A DNA stretch of 64,000 nucleotides from an uncultured Lachnospiraceae bacterium (GTDB lineage: Bacteria; Bacillota; Clostridia; Lachnospirales; Lachnospiraceae). How positions within the stretch are numbered: the stretch's first letter is position 1; every line of letters begins with the position of its first letter. Both the position numbers and the translations under genes were made by a program. The notes under the pieces were generated by a model. That model was not told the DNA's origin. It saw only the letters and a program-made list of their open reading frames with translations, and searched no databases. Below are positions 35,685 through 43,528 of the stretch, piece after piece. The stretch lies in assembly GCA_951801955.1 (NCBI GenBank), contig CATOOV010000005.1, forward strand, positions 1 to 64,000, written 5' to 3'.

Positions 35685-35830
35685 TTCTTCGTATTCTTTC
35701 TTACTAATCAACAATTTCCAAACTAGACATTTGGCAAAAGATAACCTGAACCATAGAGGACAAATATTAGCCAGTTGCGTAAAGTTTCTATTTCTTTTAT
35801 GAAAAATTCCTATATGATAAAATAATGCCC
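35685..35830. repeat. Diverged copy of the 315-bp element interior
   Basis: The stretch CAATTTCCAAAC ... CCAGTTGCGTAAA aligns with 18868-18945 at about 60-70 percent by eye, in the same orientation. The region ends with TTCCTATATGATAAAATAATG, as at 19090-19110. Terminal GGTGTCAAAAG repeats are not seen here. Confidence 0.6.
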
Positions 35831-35865
35831 CAAAAGCAACACGCCTTTGGGACACTCTTCCTTTA

Positions 35866-37068
35866 CTAAACAACACGGATCCTCTGTTTGATATTTTTTA
35901 ATGCCTCTGCCTTTTCTTCAAAAGCTTCCTCTGTCATGATTCCAGTTATAAAACCAATCTCTCCTGCCACATCTGGCGCCTCCACAAATTCCACTTCCCC
36001 GAATACAGACTTTACACGCTCCTTTGCTTCTGTAGTCCGCACAAAAAAGCGGTTTTCTGCTTTCTTGGAATCCACTAGGTTCAGCTTCCCGGAACTCCAG
36101 GAAATCAGGATATTCTTATGTAGATGTTTTGCGATATCAACAATATCTGCAACCACTGCGCTTGCAGTAGGAAGCTTGCCGGCGCCGCTGCCATAGAACA
36201 TGGCGTCGCCCAAAACATTTCCATGAACGAAAATGGCGTTGAATACATCATTGACACTGTACAACGGATGTTGCTGTGATAACATAAAAGGCGCAACCAT
36301 TGCACAATAACCTTCTTCTGTCTTCTTGCTGGTGGCAAGGAGCTTAATTACCCTTCCCATAGCATTTGCATATTTGATATCGTCCGCAGTGATGCTGCTA
36401 ATTCCTTCTGTATAAATATCTTCGAAGTCTACTTGCTGCCCGCATACCAATGCGGTTAAAATCGCAATCTTCCTGCAGGCGTCATAGCCCTCCACATCCG
36501 CTGTGGGATCTGCTTCCGCATAACCTCTGGACTGGGCATCTTTCAATACGTCATCAAATTCCAATCCTTCAAAGGTCATTTTGCTGAGCATATAATTCGT
36601 CGTTCCATTTAAGATCCCTGTAATCTCCTCAATCTCATCCGCAGTAAGGGATGAATTCAAAGGTCGGATAATGGGAATTCCCCCTCCCACGCTTGCTTCA
36701 AACAGAAAGTTGATGTTCTGCTCCTTGGCAATTGCAATCAGCTCGGCACCATGCTTTGCCACCAACGCTTTGTTGGAGGTGGTTACATTTTTCCCTGCAA
36801 GCAATGCACGTTTCACAAAGGTGTATGCCGGCTCCACGCCGCCCATTGCTTCTACAACTACCTGGACTTCTGGATCTTCTGCAATCACATTATAATCGTG
36901 AATCACCTTGTCCTCCATGGGATCTCCTGGAAAATCCCTTAAATCCAGAATATATTTCACTTCAATCTCATCACCAGCCCGTTTGGCAATGCTTTCTCTG
37001 TTGGTATTTAACACTTCTACCACACCGGAACCAATGGTTCCATAACCTAAAATCGCTATTTTAATCAT
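35866..37068 (-). CDS. hom: Homoserine dehydrogenase
   Basis: A 400-residue NAD(P)-dependent enzyme converting aspartate semialdehyde to homoserine. The Rossmann motif GYGTIGSGV is at residues 8-16; the homoserine dehydrogenase signature GYAEADPTADVEGYDACRK at about 196-214; TSNKALVAKHG near 96-106. The C-terminal 80 residues form an ACT domain for threonine feedback. It follows the ACT-domain regulator by four bases, indicating one operon. Its product feeds metY (via O-acetylhomoserine) and the proposed homoserine kinase, both in this window. Confidence 0.96.
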   Translation of the reverse strand: MIKIAILGYGTIGSGVVEVLNTNRESIAKRAGDEIEVKYILDLRDFPGDPMEDKVIHDYNVIAEDPEVQVVVEAMGGVEPAYTFVKRALLAGKNVTTSNKALVAKHGAELIAIAKEQNINFLFEASVGGGIPIIRPLNSSLTADEIEEITGILNGTTNYMLSKMTFEGLEFDDVLKDAQSRGYAEADPTADVEGYDACRKIAILTALVCGQQVDFEDIYTEGISSITADDIKYANAMGRVIKLLATSKKTEEGYCAMVAPFMLSQQHPLYSVNDVFNAIFVHGNVLGDAMFYGSGAGKLPTASAVVADIVDIAKHLHKNILISWSSGKLNLVDSKKAENRFFVRTTEAKERVKSVFGEVEFVEAPDVAGEIGFITGIMTEEAFEEKAEALKNIKQRIRVV

Positions 37069-37072
37069 GATG

Positions 37073-37516
37073 TCACTCCCTGGCTAATATTTTTAGATAA
37101 TGAATTCCTTCTTGCTGTTCAATGTTTTCTACCATCTGGGACACATTTCTGGTATCTGGAAGTACATCCACGCTTAACGTCAAAGACGCAATCCCATTTA
37201 CCGGGATACTCTGATGGATGGTCAGGATATTTGCATGAAAATCTGCGACAATCTGAAGAACCAAGGACAAAAGCCCTGGTTCGTCATCCATCTGTATCAC
37301 CATGGTAATAGTCTTTCCCTTGGCATTGTCATGAAACGGAAAAATATCATCTTTATACTTATAAAAAGAACTACGGCTGATTCCAACCAGATCAGTTGCT
37401 TCCTGTACAGATTCCACCCTTCCAGATTCCAATAATTTCTTTGCTTCCACCACTTTTAATAATACCTCTGGAACGGCTTTTTTCTTTAAAACAAAGTATT
37501 TTGTCTTTTCTTCCAT
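37073..37516 (-). CDS. ACT domain-containing protein (PheB/UPF0735 family)
   Basis: A 147-residue protein. The N-terminal half has a short helix-turn-helix-like segment (SVQEATDLVGISRSSFYKYKD, about residues 38-58); the C-terminal half is an ACT domain (ITMVIQMDDEPGLLSLVLQIVADFHANILTI begins about 71). ACT domains bind amino acids; this family commonly sits before hom and may regulate the pathway. The start at ATG 37516 follows GGAGGCAGT; the longer frame to 37549 is not needed. Confidence 0.88.
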   Translation of the reverse strand: MEEKTKYFVLKKKAVPEVLLKVVEAKKLLESGRVESVQEATDLVGISRSSFYKYKDDIFPFHDNAKGKTITMVIQMDDEPGLLSLVLQIVADFHANILTIHQSIPVNGIASLTLSVDVLPDTRNVSQMVENIEQQEGIHYLKILARE

Positions 37517-37616
37517 ACTGCCTCCGGTTTGTTTGCCTGCGAAATACATTTGTACTCATAGGAAAGATATTAGCATATTTATTTTCTTTATGCAACCTCT
37601 TTTTCCCATACCTTAT

Positions 37617-37697
37617 AAAATGCCGAATGGCTGAATGGGCGGCACTTGGGTATCCCTTGTAACATGCCAAACGCCTGAATGGGCGGCATTTCAGGAA
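37617..37697. repeat. Two tandem GGCGGCA hairpins after prfB
   Basis: Two copies (about 37618-37650 and 37664-37693) of ATGCC-AA-G-CTGAATGGGCGGCA, each able to fold (ATGCC ... GGCAT). They lie between prfB and the ACT gene and could act as terminator or RNA-stabilising stems. Confidence 0.45.
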
Positions 37698-38811
37698 TCA
37701 GCCCCCGGAAAGGCTTTTCCATTTTAAATATGCATTGATAAACAAGTCCAAGTTTCCATCCATAACGCTGTCTACATTTCCAGTTTCTGCATTGGTGCGA
37801 TGGTCTTTTACCATTGTATAAGGCTGCATCACATAAGAGCGGATCTGGTTCCCCCAACCGATCTCTGTCACTTCCCCCCGGATATCTGCCTCTTTTTTTT
37901 CATTCTCCTCTTGCTTTAACAGATAGAGTTTCGCTTTTAACATCTGCATTGCCTTGTCTTTATTCATATGCTGGGAGCGTTCGTTCTGGCATTGCACTAC
38001 AATTCCGGTGGGAAGGTGGGTGATACGGATTGCAGAAGAAGTCTTGTTGATATGCTGCCCGCCTGCACCGCTGGAACGGTACGTGTCAATTCGAAGTTCA
38101 TCGTCCTTGATCTCGATATCCAGATCTTTTTCTATATCCGGCATCACATCACAGGAGGCAAAAGAAGTCTGCCGTTTTCCGGCAGCATTAAAGGGTGAAA
38201 TCCGTACCAAACGATGCACGCCTTTCTCAGATTTCAGATATCCATAAGCATTTTCCCCTTTCACCTCAAAGGTAATGGATTTAATCCCTGCTTCATCGCC
38301 GTCCAAAGAATCCAGCACCTCCACCGTAAACCCTTTATCCTCTGCCCATCTTTTATACATCCGGTAGAGCATACTGTTCCAGTCGCAGGACTCCGTCCCT
38401 CCTGCCCCTGCATGAAGGGACAAGATGGCACTTTCCCCGTCATATTCTCCAGAAAGCAAGGTTTTGATTCGAATCGTTTCAAAGGTCTCCTCAAATTCCT
38501 GCAGCGCTTCCTGAATCTCAGGTATCAGGGAAGCATCGTTCTCCTCATACCCCATTTCCAATAAAGTCTCTATATCCTCGTATTGTTCACTCAAGTGTGC
38601 ATAAGTTTCCACATCGTCTTTTAAACTCTTAAGCTCCTTCATTTTTACCTGGGAAGTGTCTGTATCATCCCAGAAATCTGGAGCCTCCATCTCCCGTTCT
38701 AATTCCTGGATCCGCTGTTCTTTGTTCGCCAGGTCAAAGTGAATCCCTCACTTCCACTAACGGTTCTTTGTATGTGTTCCATGTTGCCTTGAACTGGTCT
38801 AATTCAACCAT
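37698..38811 (-). CDS. prfB: Peptide chain release factor 2, with programmed +1 frameshift
   Basis: RF2 reads UGA and UAA stops. It is encoded in two frames: 25 codons from ATG 38811 (behind GAGGTGACACA) to an in-frame TGA at 38734-38736, then the main frame from 38735 to 37698, giving about 370 residues. The site CTTTGAC with a GAGGG sequence upstream matches the known autoregulatory frameshift, where low RF2 lets ribosomes slip. The main part has the anticodon-like SPF (LVRISPFNAAGKR) and the catalytic GGQ (SSGAGGQHINKT). This is normal regulation, not a mutation. Confidence 0.96.
38733..38755 (-). promoter_or_regulatory. prfB +1 frameshift site
   Basis: On the minus strand GAGGGATTCACTTTGAC: a Shine-Dalgarno-like GAGGG, a CTT slippery codon and the TGA stop followed by C. 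The upstream 25-codon frame ends at this TGA; shifting by one base continues as DLANKEQRIQELE into RF2. Confidence 0.93.
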
Positions 38812-39087
38812 TGTGTCACCTCTTTCTGTTTGAAATTTCTGCTTTCCATTATAAGGGTTTCCTGTCCCTGCGTCAATAACTAGATCCCATGTATGTCTCT
38901 GATGGTTAAGTGCTGTGACAGATTACGCAGGACAGATCTTCGTGTGCAAGGAGGAAGATTGGACTGCTGCAAATGGCTGCTGTTAGAAAATCTATCAATT
39001 CTTGCCAGTAAACGTCTAAGATAATTAGATTCATTTTCAATGTATCACCACACCAGTACTAACCAATTAAAAAAATCCTATATTCCC
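38812..39087. other. Intergenic region between prfB and sdpR
   Basis: This divergent region should hold the prfB promoter on the minus strand, but I cannot point to one. No gene, repeat or RNA was recognised. Confidence 0.3.
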
Positions 39088-39138
39088 TTGACAAACTTTA
39101 AAATCAGAGATACCATATATTTAGAAATTTTTCTAAAT
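39088..39138 (+). promoter_or_regulatory. sdpR promoter with ArsR-type operator
   Basis: TTGACA (39088-39093), a 17-base spacer and TACCAT (39111-39116). Right behind the -10 is a 20-bp palindrome, ATTTAGAAA ... TTTCTAAAT (39119-39138), placed to block transcription when the repressor binds. SdpR-family proteins repress their own operon, so this is the likely operator. Confidence 0.7.
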
Positions 39139-39158
39139 ACTTTTTGGAGGTGATACCT

Positions 39159-39452
39159 ATAGGTTTTGCAGAAACTTTTAAGGCACTGGCAGATACTGTT
39201 CGAAGGGATATTCTGGTTTTGTTGAAAAAAGGACGTCTGCCTGCCGGAGAAATCGCAAGTAATTTTGATATGACAAGCGCAACCATATCGTATCATCTGA
39301 GCATTCTGAGAAAAGCAGGGCTGGTATACGAACAACGGGAGAAAAACTTTATTTATTATGAACTAAATACTTCGGTGCTAGAAGAAGTCATGTTGTGGCT
39401 GTCAGATTTAAAAGGAGGGACACAAAGAGATGGAAAAATGCAAGAACAATAA
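39159..39452 (+). CDS. sdpR: SdpR-like ArsR-family autorepressor
   Basis: A winged-helix repressor of about 97 residues. It has AETFKALADTVRRDILVLL at the N-terminus and the recognition helix region MTSATISYHLSILRKAGLVY (about residues 37-56). No metal-binding cysteines are present, as in SdpR. In Bacillus subtilis SdpR represses sdpRI until the SdpC toxin is sensed by SdpI. The start is unusual: GGAGGTGATACCT is followed by ATA where ATG is expected. Upstream TTG (39144) or GTG (39150) are in frame but overlap the ribosome site itself. The sdpI start lies within its 3' end. Confidence 0.87.
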   Translation: MGFAETFKALADTVRRDILVLLKKGRLPAGEIASNFDMTSATISYHLSILRKAGLVYEQREKNFIYYELNTSVLEEVMLWLSDLKGGTQRDGKMQEQ

Positions 39453-40077
39453 AAGCTTTATCTTAATTACATGCCTAATCACTCTATTTCCTATGATTGC
39501 AGGGCTTCTTTTGTGGCAAAAACTGCCGGAGCAAATAGCCACACATTTTGGTTCAGGAAATGTGCCGAATGGATGGAGCAGTAAAGGATTTACTGTTTTT
39601 GGCATTCCTTTATTTATCCTTGCAGCACATTTACTTTGCACATTTTTTACCGCAGTAGATCCGAAAAGACAGCATATCGATGAAAAGTTATACAAAATAA
39701 TACTTCTTATATGCCCTGCGGTTTCCCTGGTTTGCGGCATTTCGATCTATACCTATGCATTGTCTATTGATATCAATATAGCATTTTTCGTAAAAATATT
39801 TGTAGGTTTACTTTTTATCTTTATAGGGAATTACCTGCCAAAATGCAGACAAAATTATTCGATCGGAATAAAACTTCCCTGGACTTTGGATAGTGAGGAA
39901 AACTGGAATCGCACCCATCGGCTTGCCGGTTGGCTTTGGGTTGTTGCAGGTTTATTATTTCTTCTGACTGCTTTTTTTCATATTAATTCCGGGTGGACAT
40001 TTCTTATAATTGCAGCGCTCCTGACTTTTATTCCATGTTGTTATTCTTTTCTTCTCTATCATAAGACAAACAAATAG
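39430..40077 (+). CDS. sdpI: SdpI family immunity/signalling membrane protein
   Basis: A 215-residue membrane protein with about six helices. The N-terminus carries the DUF1648 pattern (PEQIATHFGSGNVPNGWSSK, about residues 32-51); the C-terminal half has the SdpI motif (GNYLPKCRQNYSIGIKLPWT, about 137-156, then NWNRTHRLAGW). In B. subtilis SdpI gives immunity to the SdpC killing peptide and sequesters SdpR. The gene overlaps sdpR by 23 bases. No sdpA, sdpB or sdpC is in the window, so this is an immunity-type pair without its toxin. Confidence 0.9.
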   Translation: MEKCKNNKSFILITCLITLFPMIAGLLLWQKLPEQIATHFGSGNVPNGWSSKGFTVFGIPLFILAAHLLCTFFTAVDPKRQHIDEKLYKIILLICPAVSLVCGISIYTYALSIDINIAFFVKIFVGLLFIFIGNYLPKCRQNYSIGIKLPWTLDSEENWNRTHRLAGWLWVVAGLLFLLTAFFHINSGWTFLIIAALLTFIPCCYSFLLYHKTNK

Positions 40078-40328
40078 AACGCTTTTGTCTTTAACCATCT
40101 AATAAGTAGATACTAGGAGAAAATAACGATCTATAGATATATTGTCACAATTGTTTGTAAATTGTACACTGATTCGTTGTACGATACAAAAACTTTTTGC
40201 AACAAATTTGCAAACAATTCTACTACAATTAAAACAATATTAGTCAGAAATGCCCTTTCTTTTACCCTTTTAATGCAGCAGCCCCGAACAACGCTTTTGT
40301 GTGAAAAATGTATAGAATGGAGAAATAC

Positions 40329-41012
40329 ATGAATTTATGGGTTAAACAACAGTTAGAAATGCATCAAGATTTGGAATTTCAGCAATTCACCACAAGGCTT
40401 CTTCCAGGAATTACAAATATATTGGGCGTGCGCCTGCCTGTTTTAAGGAGCATGGCAAAACAGCTTGCAAAGGGAGCATGGCAGGAGTATTTACAGTGGG
40501 CATTAGATGACAGTTATGAAGAAATTATGCTCCAGGGATTGGTTCTGGGCTATGCCAAAGGGACTCTGCAGGAAAAAAAGCCATTTTTACGGTTATTCCT
40601 CCCCAAAATTAATAATTGGTCTATCTGTGACAGTACCTGTTCCACACTAAAAATTGCAAAAAAACAACCAGAAGAATTTTGGGAATTTTTACAAGAATAC
40701 TTACATAGTTCAAAAGAGTATGAGGTACGCTTTGTTTTGGTGCAGATGCTTGACTATTATATTAATGAAGATTATCTTTTTCATGTATTGGAAGCAGTAG
40801 ATTGCGTCACTTTGAAAGCATATTACGTGCAAATGGCGCAGGCATGGGCAGTTTCTATCTGTTATCGGGAATTTCCAGAACAGACCTTACCTTACTTAAA
40901 AGAGAATCACTTAGATGGTTTCACCCACAATAAGGCAATCCAAAAGATTACAGAATCCTTAAAAGTTCCAAAGGAAGACAAGATATACCTTAAGACACTG
41001 AAAAGACTGTAA
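40329..41012 (+). CDS. AlkD-like DNA alkylation repair protein
   Basis: A 227-residue HEAT-like repeat protein of the AlkD DNA glycosylase family, which removes bulky or cationic alkylated purines. Family hallmarks are LGVRLPVLRSMAKQLAK (about residues 32-48), WSICDSTCSTLKIAKK (about 98-113) and YEVRFVLVQMLDYYI (about 130-144). The start is taken at ATG 40329, with GGAG seven bases upstream, though ATGs at 40317 and 40308 are in frame. It lies before ogt on the same strand, forming a small alkylation-repair pair. The 250 bases upstream contain nothing recognisable. Confidence 0.88.
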   Translation: MNLWVKQQLEMHQDLEFQQFTTRLLPGITNILGVRLPVLRSMAKQLAKGAWQEYLQWALDDSYEEIMLQGLVLGYAKGTLQEKKPFLRLFLPKINNWSICDSTCSTLKIAKKQPEEFWEFLQEYLHSSKEYEVRFVLVQMLDYYINEDYLFHVLEAVDCVTLKAYYVQMAQAWAVSICYREFPEQTLPYLKENHLDGFTHNKAIQKITESLKVPKEDKIYLKTLKRL

Positions 41013-41112
41013 CAATTATAACATTTTTTGTCTTCTTTTCATTGCCCCAAATCATAACTTTTTACTCTGGCAGTGAAGTATCTCAGAATACGAAAAAGGA
41101 GTTTGATTCATA

Positions 41113-41595
41113 ATGAAATATTTTGACTACTACCACTCCCCTCTGGGTAACATGGTAATCATAGAGGAAGACAACGCTGTCATACAACTTAGCCTGACTA
41201 GCAAAAAAACAGATAATGAATACCTTTCTTCCGACACCATGACCCACACTACAACTGCCCTTCTCCATACAGCAAAATCCCAGCTCACAGAATATTTTCA
41301 GGGAAAACGCAAAACCTTTGACCTTCCGCTGGCTCCCTCTGGCACACCCTTCCAAAAAAAGGTATGGCAGGCTCTTTGCCAGATTCCCTATGGGGAAACC
41401 CGAAGTTACAAAGAAATAGCCATCCAGATTGGAAATCCAAAAGGCTGTCGTGCTGTCGGTATGGCAAATAACCGCAATCCTATTATGCTTATCATTCCAT
41501 GCCATCGGGTAATTGGAAGCAATGGCACATTGGTCGGCTATGCCGGAGGGCTGGACATCAAAAAGTGGCTTTTGGAATATGAGAAAGAGAATTGA
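41113..41595 (+). CDS. ogt: Methylated-DNA-protein cysteine methyltransferase
   Basis: A 160-residue suicide repair protein that takes the alkyl group from O6-alkylguanine. The active-site motif IIPCHRVIGSNG is at about residues 129-140, the DNA-binding helix with RAVGMANNRNP precedes it, and YKEIAIQIG lies near 97-105. The methyltransferase part is complete, and the N-terminal ribonuclease-like domain is short. It follows alkD by 100 bases and is probably functionally linked. Confidence 0.94.
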   Translation: MKYFDYYHSPLGNMVIIEEDNAVIQLSLTSKKTDNEYLSSDTMTHTTTALLHTAKSQLTEYFQGKRKTFDLPLAPSGTPFQKKVWQALCQIPYGETRSYKEIAIQIGNPKGCRAVGMANNRNPIMLIIPCHRVIGSNGTLVGYAGGLDIKKWLLEYEKEN

Positions 41596-41599
41596 TGGA

Positions 41600-41962
41600 T
41601 TACTTTATTTTATATAGAAAAATCCCCATTGTAAACTGCCACCTTGATTTTCCAATGGTATCCAAATTGACAGTTTTTTTAAATTCAATGATATGCAGTT
41701 CCCATTTTCCACTCTCACATATGAATTTATATACAAAAACATCCGCACATGCTGTAGCTCCTTTCTTTTGCCCATCCAAATAGGACAATACATGATTCTC
41801 TGGAGAAAGCAAAATCAAAGTATCTCCTTGTGCGGTATAGGTAAGATTTACTTTTCCCTCCTGTCTCTTTTCTTTTAGTTCTGTCTGCTCTTTTCCTTTT
41901 AAAATTACATATGTCTCTTTTCCAAACATGTGTAATTTTTCCTCTATCTGTTTGGGAAACAT
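41600..41962 (-). CDS. Possible PD-(D/E)XK nuclease partner of the upstream ATPase, probably truncated
   Basis: A 120-residue protein I cannot assign firmly. The segment ACADVFVYKF ... WELHIIEFKKT (Asp74, then E93-x-K95 on a hydrophobic strand) fits a PD-(D/E)XK nuclease core. The C-terminus stops abruptly (RWQFTMGIFLYKIK) five bases from the end of the convergent ogt gene, so the 3' part may have been lost when these regions were joined. The start at 41962 follows AGGAGGAATAGC and comes one base after the ATPase stop, so the two are co-translated. A role as effector of the ATPase, possibly in phage defence, is inferred. Confidence 0.5.
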   Translation of the reverse strand: MFPKQIEEKLHMFGKETYVILKGKEQTELKEKRQEGKVNLTYTAQGDTLILLSPENHVLSYLDGQKKGATACADVFVYKFICESGKWELHIIEFKKTVNLDTIGKSRWQFTMGIFLYKIK

Positions 41963-41963
41963 G

Positions 41964-43325
41964 CTATTCCTCCTGTTCTGCTTCATATTCTTGAACCTCA
42001 GAAGTTTGTTGCAATATTTCCATCAAAGCATTCGAAAATGTTTTGACCTGAAACTGACCATTCCGTGGAATAATTCTCTCTATTACAGAATACCCTCCCT
42101 GATCTGTAAACTGATACACTGCCACATCCTGCAAATCAATCACATCTTGTTTTGACAATTCTAATCTATCCATCAATTCTTTGGGCGTTCCCATCTCTTT
42201 GAGTTTGCATATATTATTGATATGCTGAATAATGATATCACTGTGAGTCGTTGCAATCATAGAAATACCATTATTTACAAGGCGTATTAATAACTTCCCC
42301 ATTTCCTGTTGTAATCTGGGATGTAAGCACATTTCGGGTTCCTCATAACAAATTGTTTTCAAGCTGTGCCCATATTTTAAGAGTAGCAACAATGGAGCCA
42401 ACTCCGTCACTACCGCTGAAGAGGTACGAAGCGGCAGACTGTCTGTGCTTCCATCAGGCGTATATCGGATTTCCTTTCCGCCGACCTCACTGCCATGCGA
42501 AACCTTTCCATGTACCATAGACCCTTCCATCCAGTTGACAATTTCAGCATATTCTGTCTTATGATCCAGCGATAATTCCTCAAGCATATCCAGGAAATGT
42601 AACACAGGCTTTGTAAAAGGCTGAATCTTTAACCTTCTTTCCCTACCATAAGATTCAAAACTATCATATGCAATCTGCCTTCCAATCCTGTTTATAACAT
42701 TTTTGGCTAAGACAAACCCCGTCCTTGCTGCGGGAAGGTAGACAGTATTCAAAGAATAAGATCTATTTTCTCCCTTCAAAAACCAAAGCAAGATACTTAT
42801 CATAAGCATATTTGTAATTAAAGCATAATTGTTTTTCCTTATCCCATCTAATACATTAATTACATTCTCTTTCTGAACATAATAAAATACGGTTTCATTT
42901 CCTTGTTTCTCACTGGTAATTTTTACAGAAAATTCCTGTTCCATCACTACTTCAAGTTTCCCGACCGTTACTTGTCCTGAATTAAAAATTCCTGCTACAA
43001 ACCTATCTTTGTTCTCTTCTAATACTTCGTTCAGAATCTCAACAAATATTTGGGATGGTAGTTCTATCTCTTGTTTTAATTTTTTATCAGCTTCCAACAC
43101 AAACTTGCTCAGCATCTCATAAACTTCCTGTTTCCTCTCCATCTGCAACTGGGCGAAATTTTGAAAAAGGGCAGAAGGATCTTCCGCTGAATAAAGCCCC
43201 CATAACAATGACAATAGATAGCTCTTTCCACTGTTGTTGTCCCCTACAAATAAAGTCAATGGAGAAACCTGTATTTCTGCCCTCCCAATCTTTCCAAATT
43301 TTTCTATTCTTAAGCGGTGCTGCAT
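41964..43325 (-). CDS. AAA/ABC-type ATPase (OLD/RecF-like)
   Basis: A 453-residue ATPase of the SMC/ABC-like clade. Walker A is GDNNSGKS (residues 28-35) after the LTLFVG strand, an ABC-signature-like TSSAVVTELAPLL lies at about 300-312, Walker B is KTICYEEPEMCLHPRLQ (about 322-338), and the switch histidine is in MIATTHSD. Helical insertion lies between. Such ATPases pair with nucleases in anti-phage systems and elsewhere. No TOPRIM domain follows, so it is not a full OLD protein. The start at 43325 has GGAGGAGAAT directly upstream. The downstream gene begins one base after its stop. Confidence 0.85.
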   Translation of the reverse strand: MQHRLRIEKFGKIGRAEIQVSPLTLFVGDNNSGKSYLLSLLWGLYSAEDPSALFQNFAQLQMERKQEVYEMLSKFVLEADKKLKQEIELPSQIFVEILNEVLEENKDRFVAGIFNSGQVTVGKLEVVMEQEFSVKITSEKQGNETVFYYVQKENVINVLDGIRKNNYALITNMLMISILLWFLKGENRSYSLNTVYLPAARTGFVLAKNVINRIGRQIAYDSFESYGRERRLKIQPFTKPVLHFLDMLEELSLDHKTEYAEIVNWMEGSMVHGKVSHGSEVGGKEIRYTPDGSTDSLPLRTSSAVVTELAPLLLLLKYGHSLKTICYEEPEMCLHPRLQQEMGKLLIRLVNNGISMIATTHSDIIIQHINNICKLKEMGTPKELMDRLELSKQDVIDLQDVAVYQFTDQGGYSVIERIIPRNGQFQVKTFSNALMEILQQTSEVQEYEAEQEE

Positions 43326-43378
43326 ATTCTCCTCCATAATAAATACTCTGTGTTATCCCAACATACAATAGGAATCCA

Positions 43379-43408
43379 AAACGCCACCGGCATCTCGACG
43401 GTGGCGTA
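43379..43408 (-). terminator. Hairpin between the amidase and ATPase genes
   Basis: ACGCCACCG and CGGTGGCGT form a 9-bp GC-rich stem with a short loop; T- or A-runs flank it (AAAAAA on the plus strand, GTTTTGG after it on the minus strand). It lies between two minus-strand genes and could terminate transcription coming from the amidase gene. Confidence 0.55.
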
Positions 43409-43417
43409 CAAAAAATC

Positions 43418-43476
43418 ATTCAAGAACACCGCCAGTGTTCTTGCTGTGAAGCGTACATCATGCATCGCATAACAAA
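43418..43476 (+). repeat. 59-bp interspersed repeat (copy 2)
   Basis: Same 59-bp unit as 31239-31297. Here the first half is a clear palindrome (CAAGAACAC ... GTGTTCTTG). It lies just downstream of the amidase gene. Confidence 0.7.
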
Positions 43477-43528
43477 TTTCTATTACACTGGCTGATAACC
43501 AGACAATTCACGAAACAATCCCTATACA

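Noticed and set aside
38690-38811. prfB as a broken gene with an in-frame stop
   Set aside because: The CTTTGAC context and 25-codon first frame match the well-known programmed frameshift of release factor 2.
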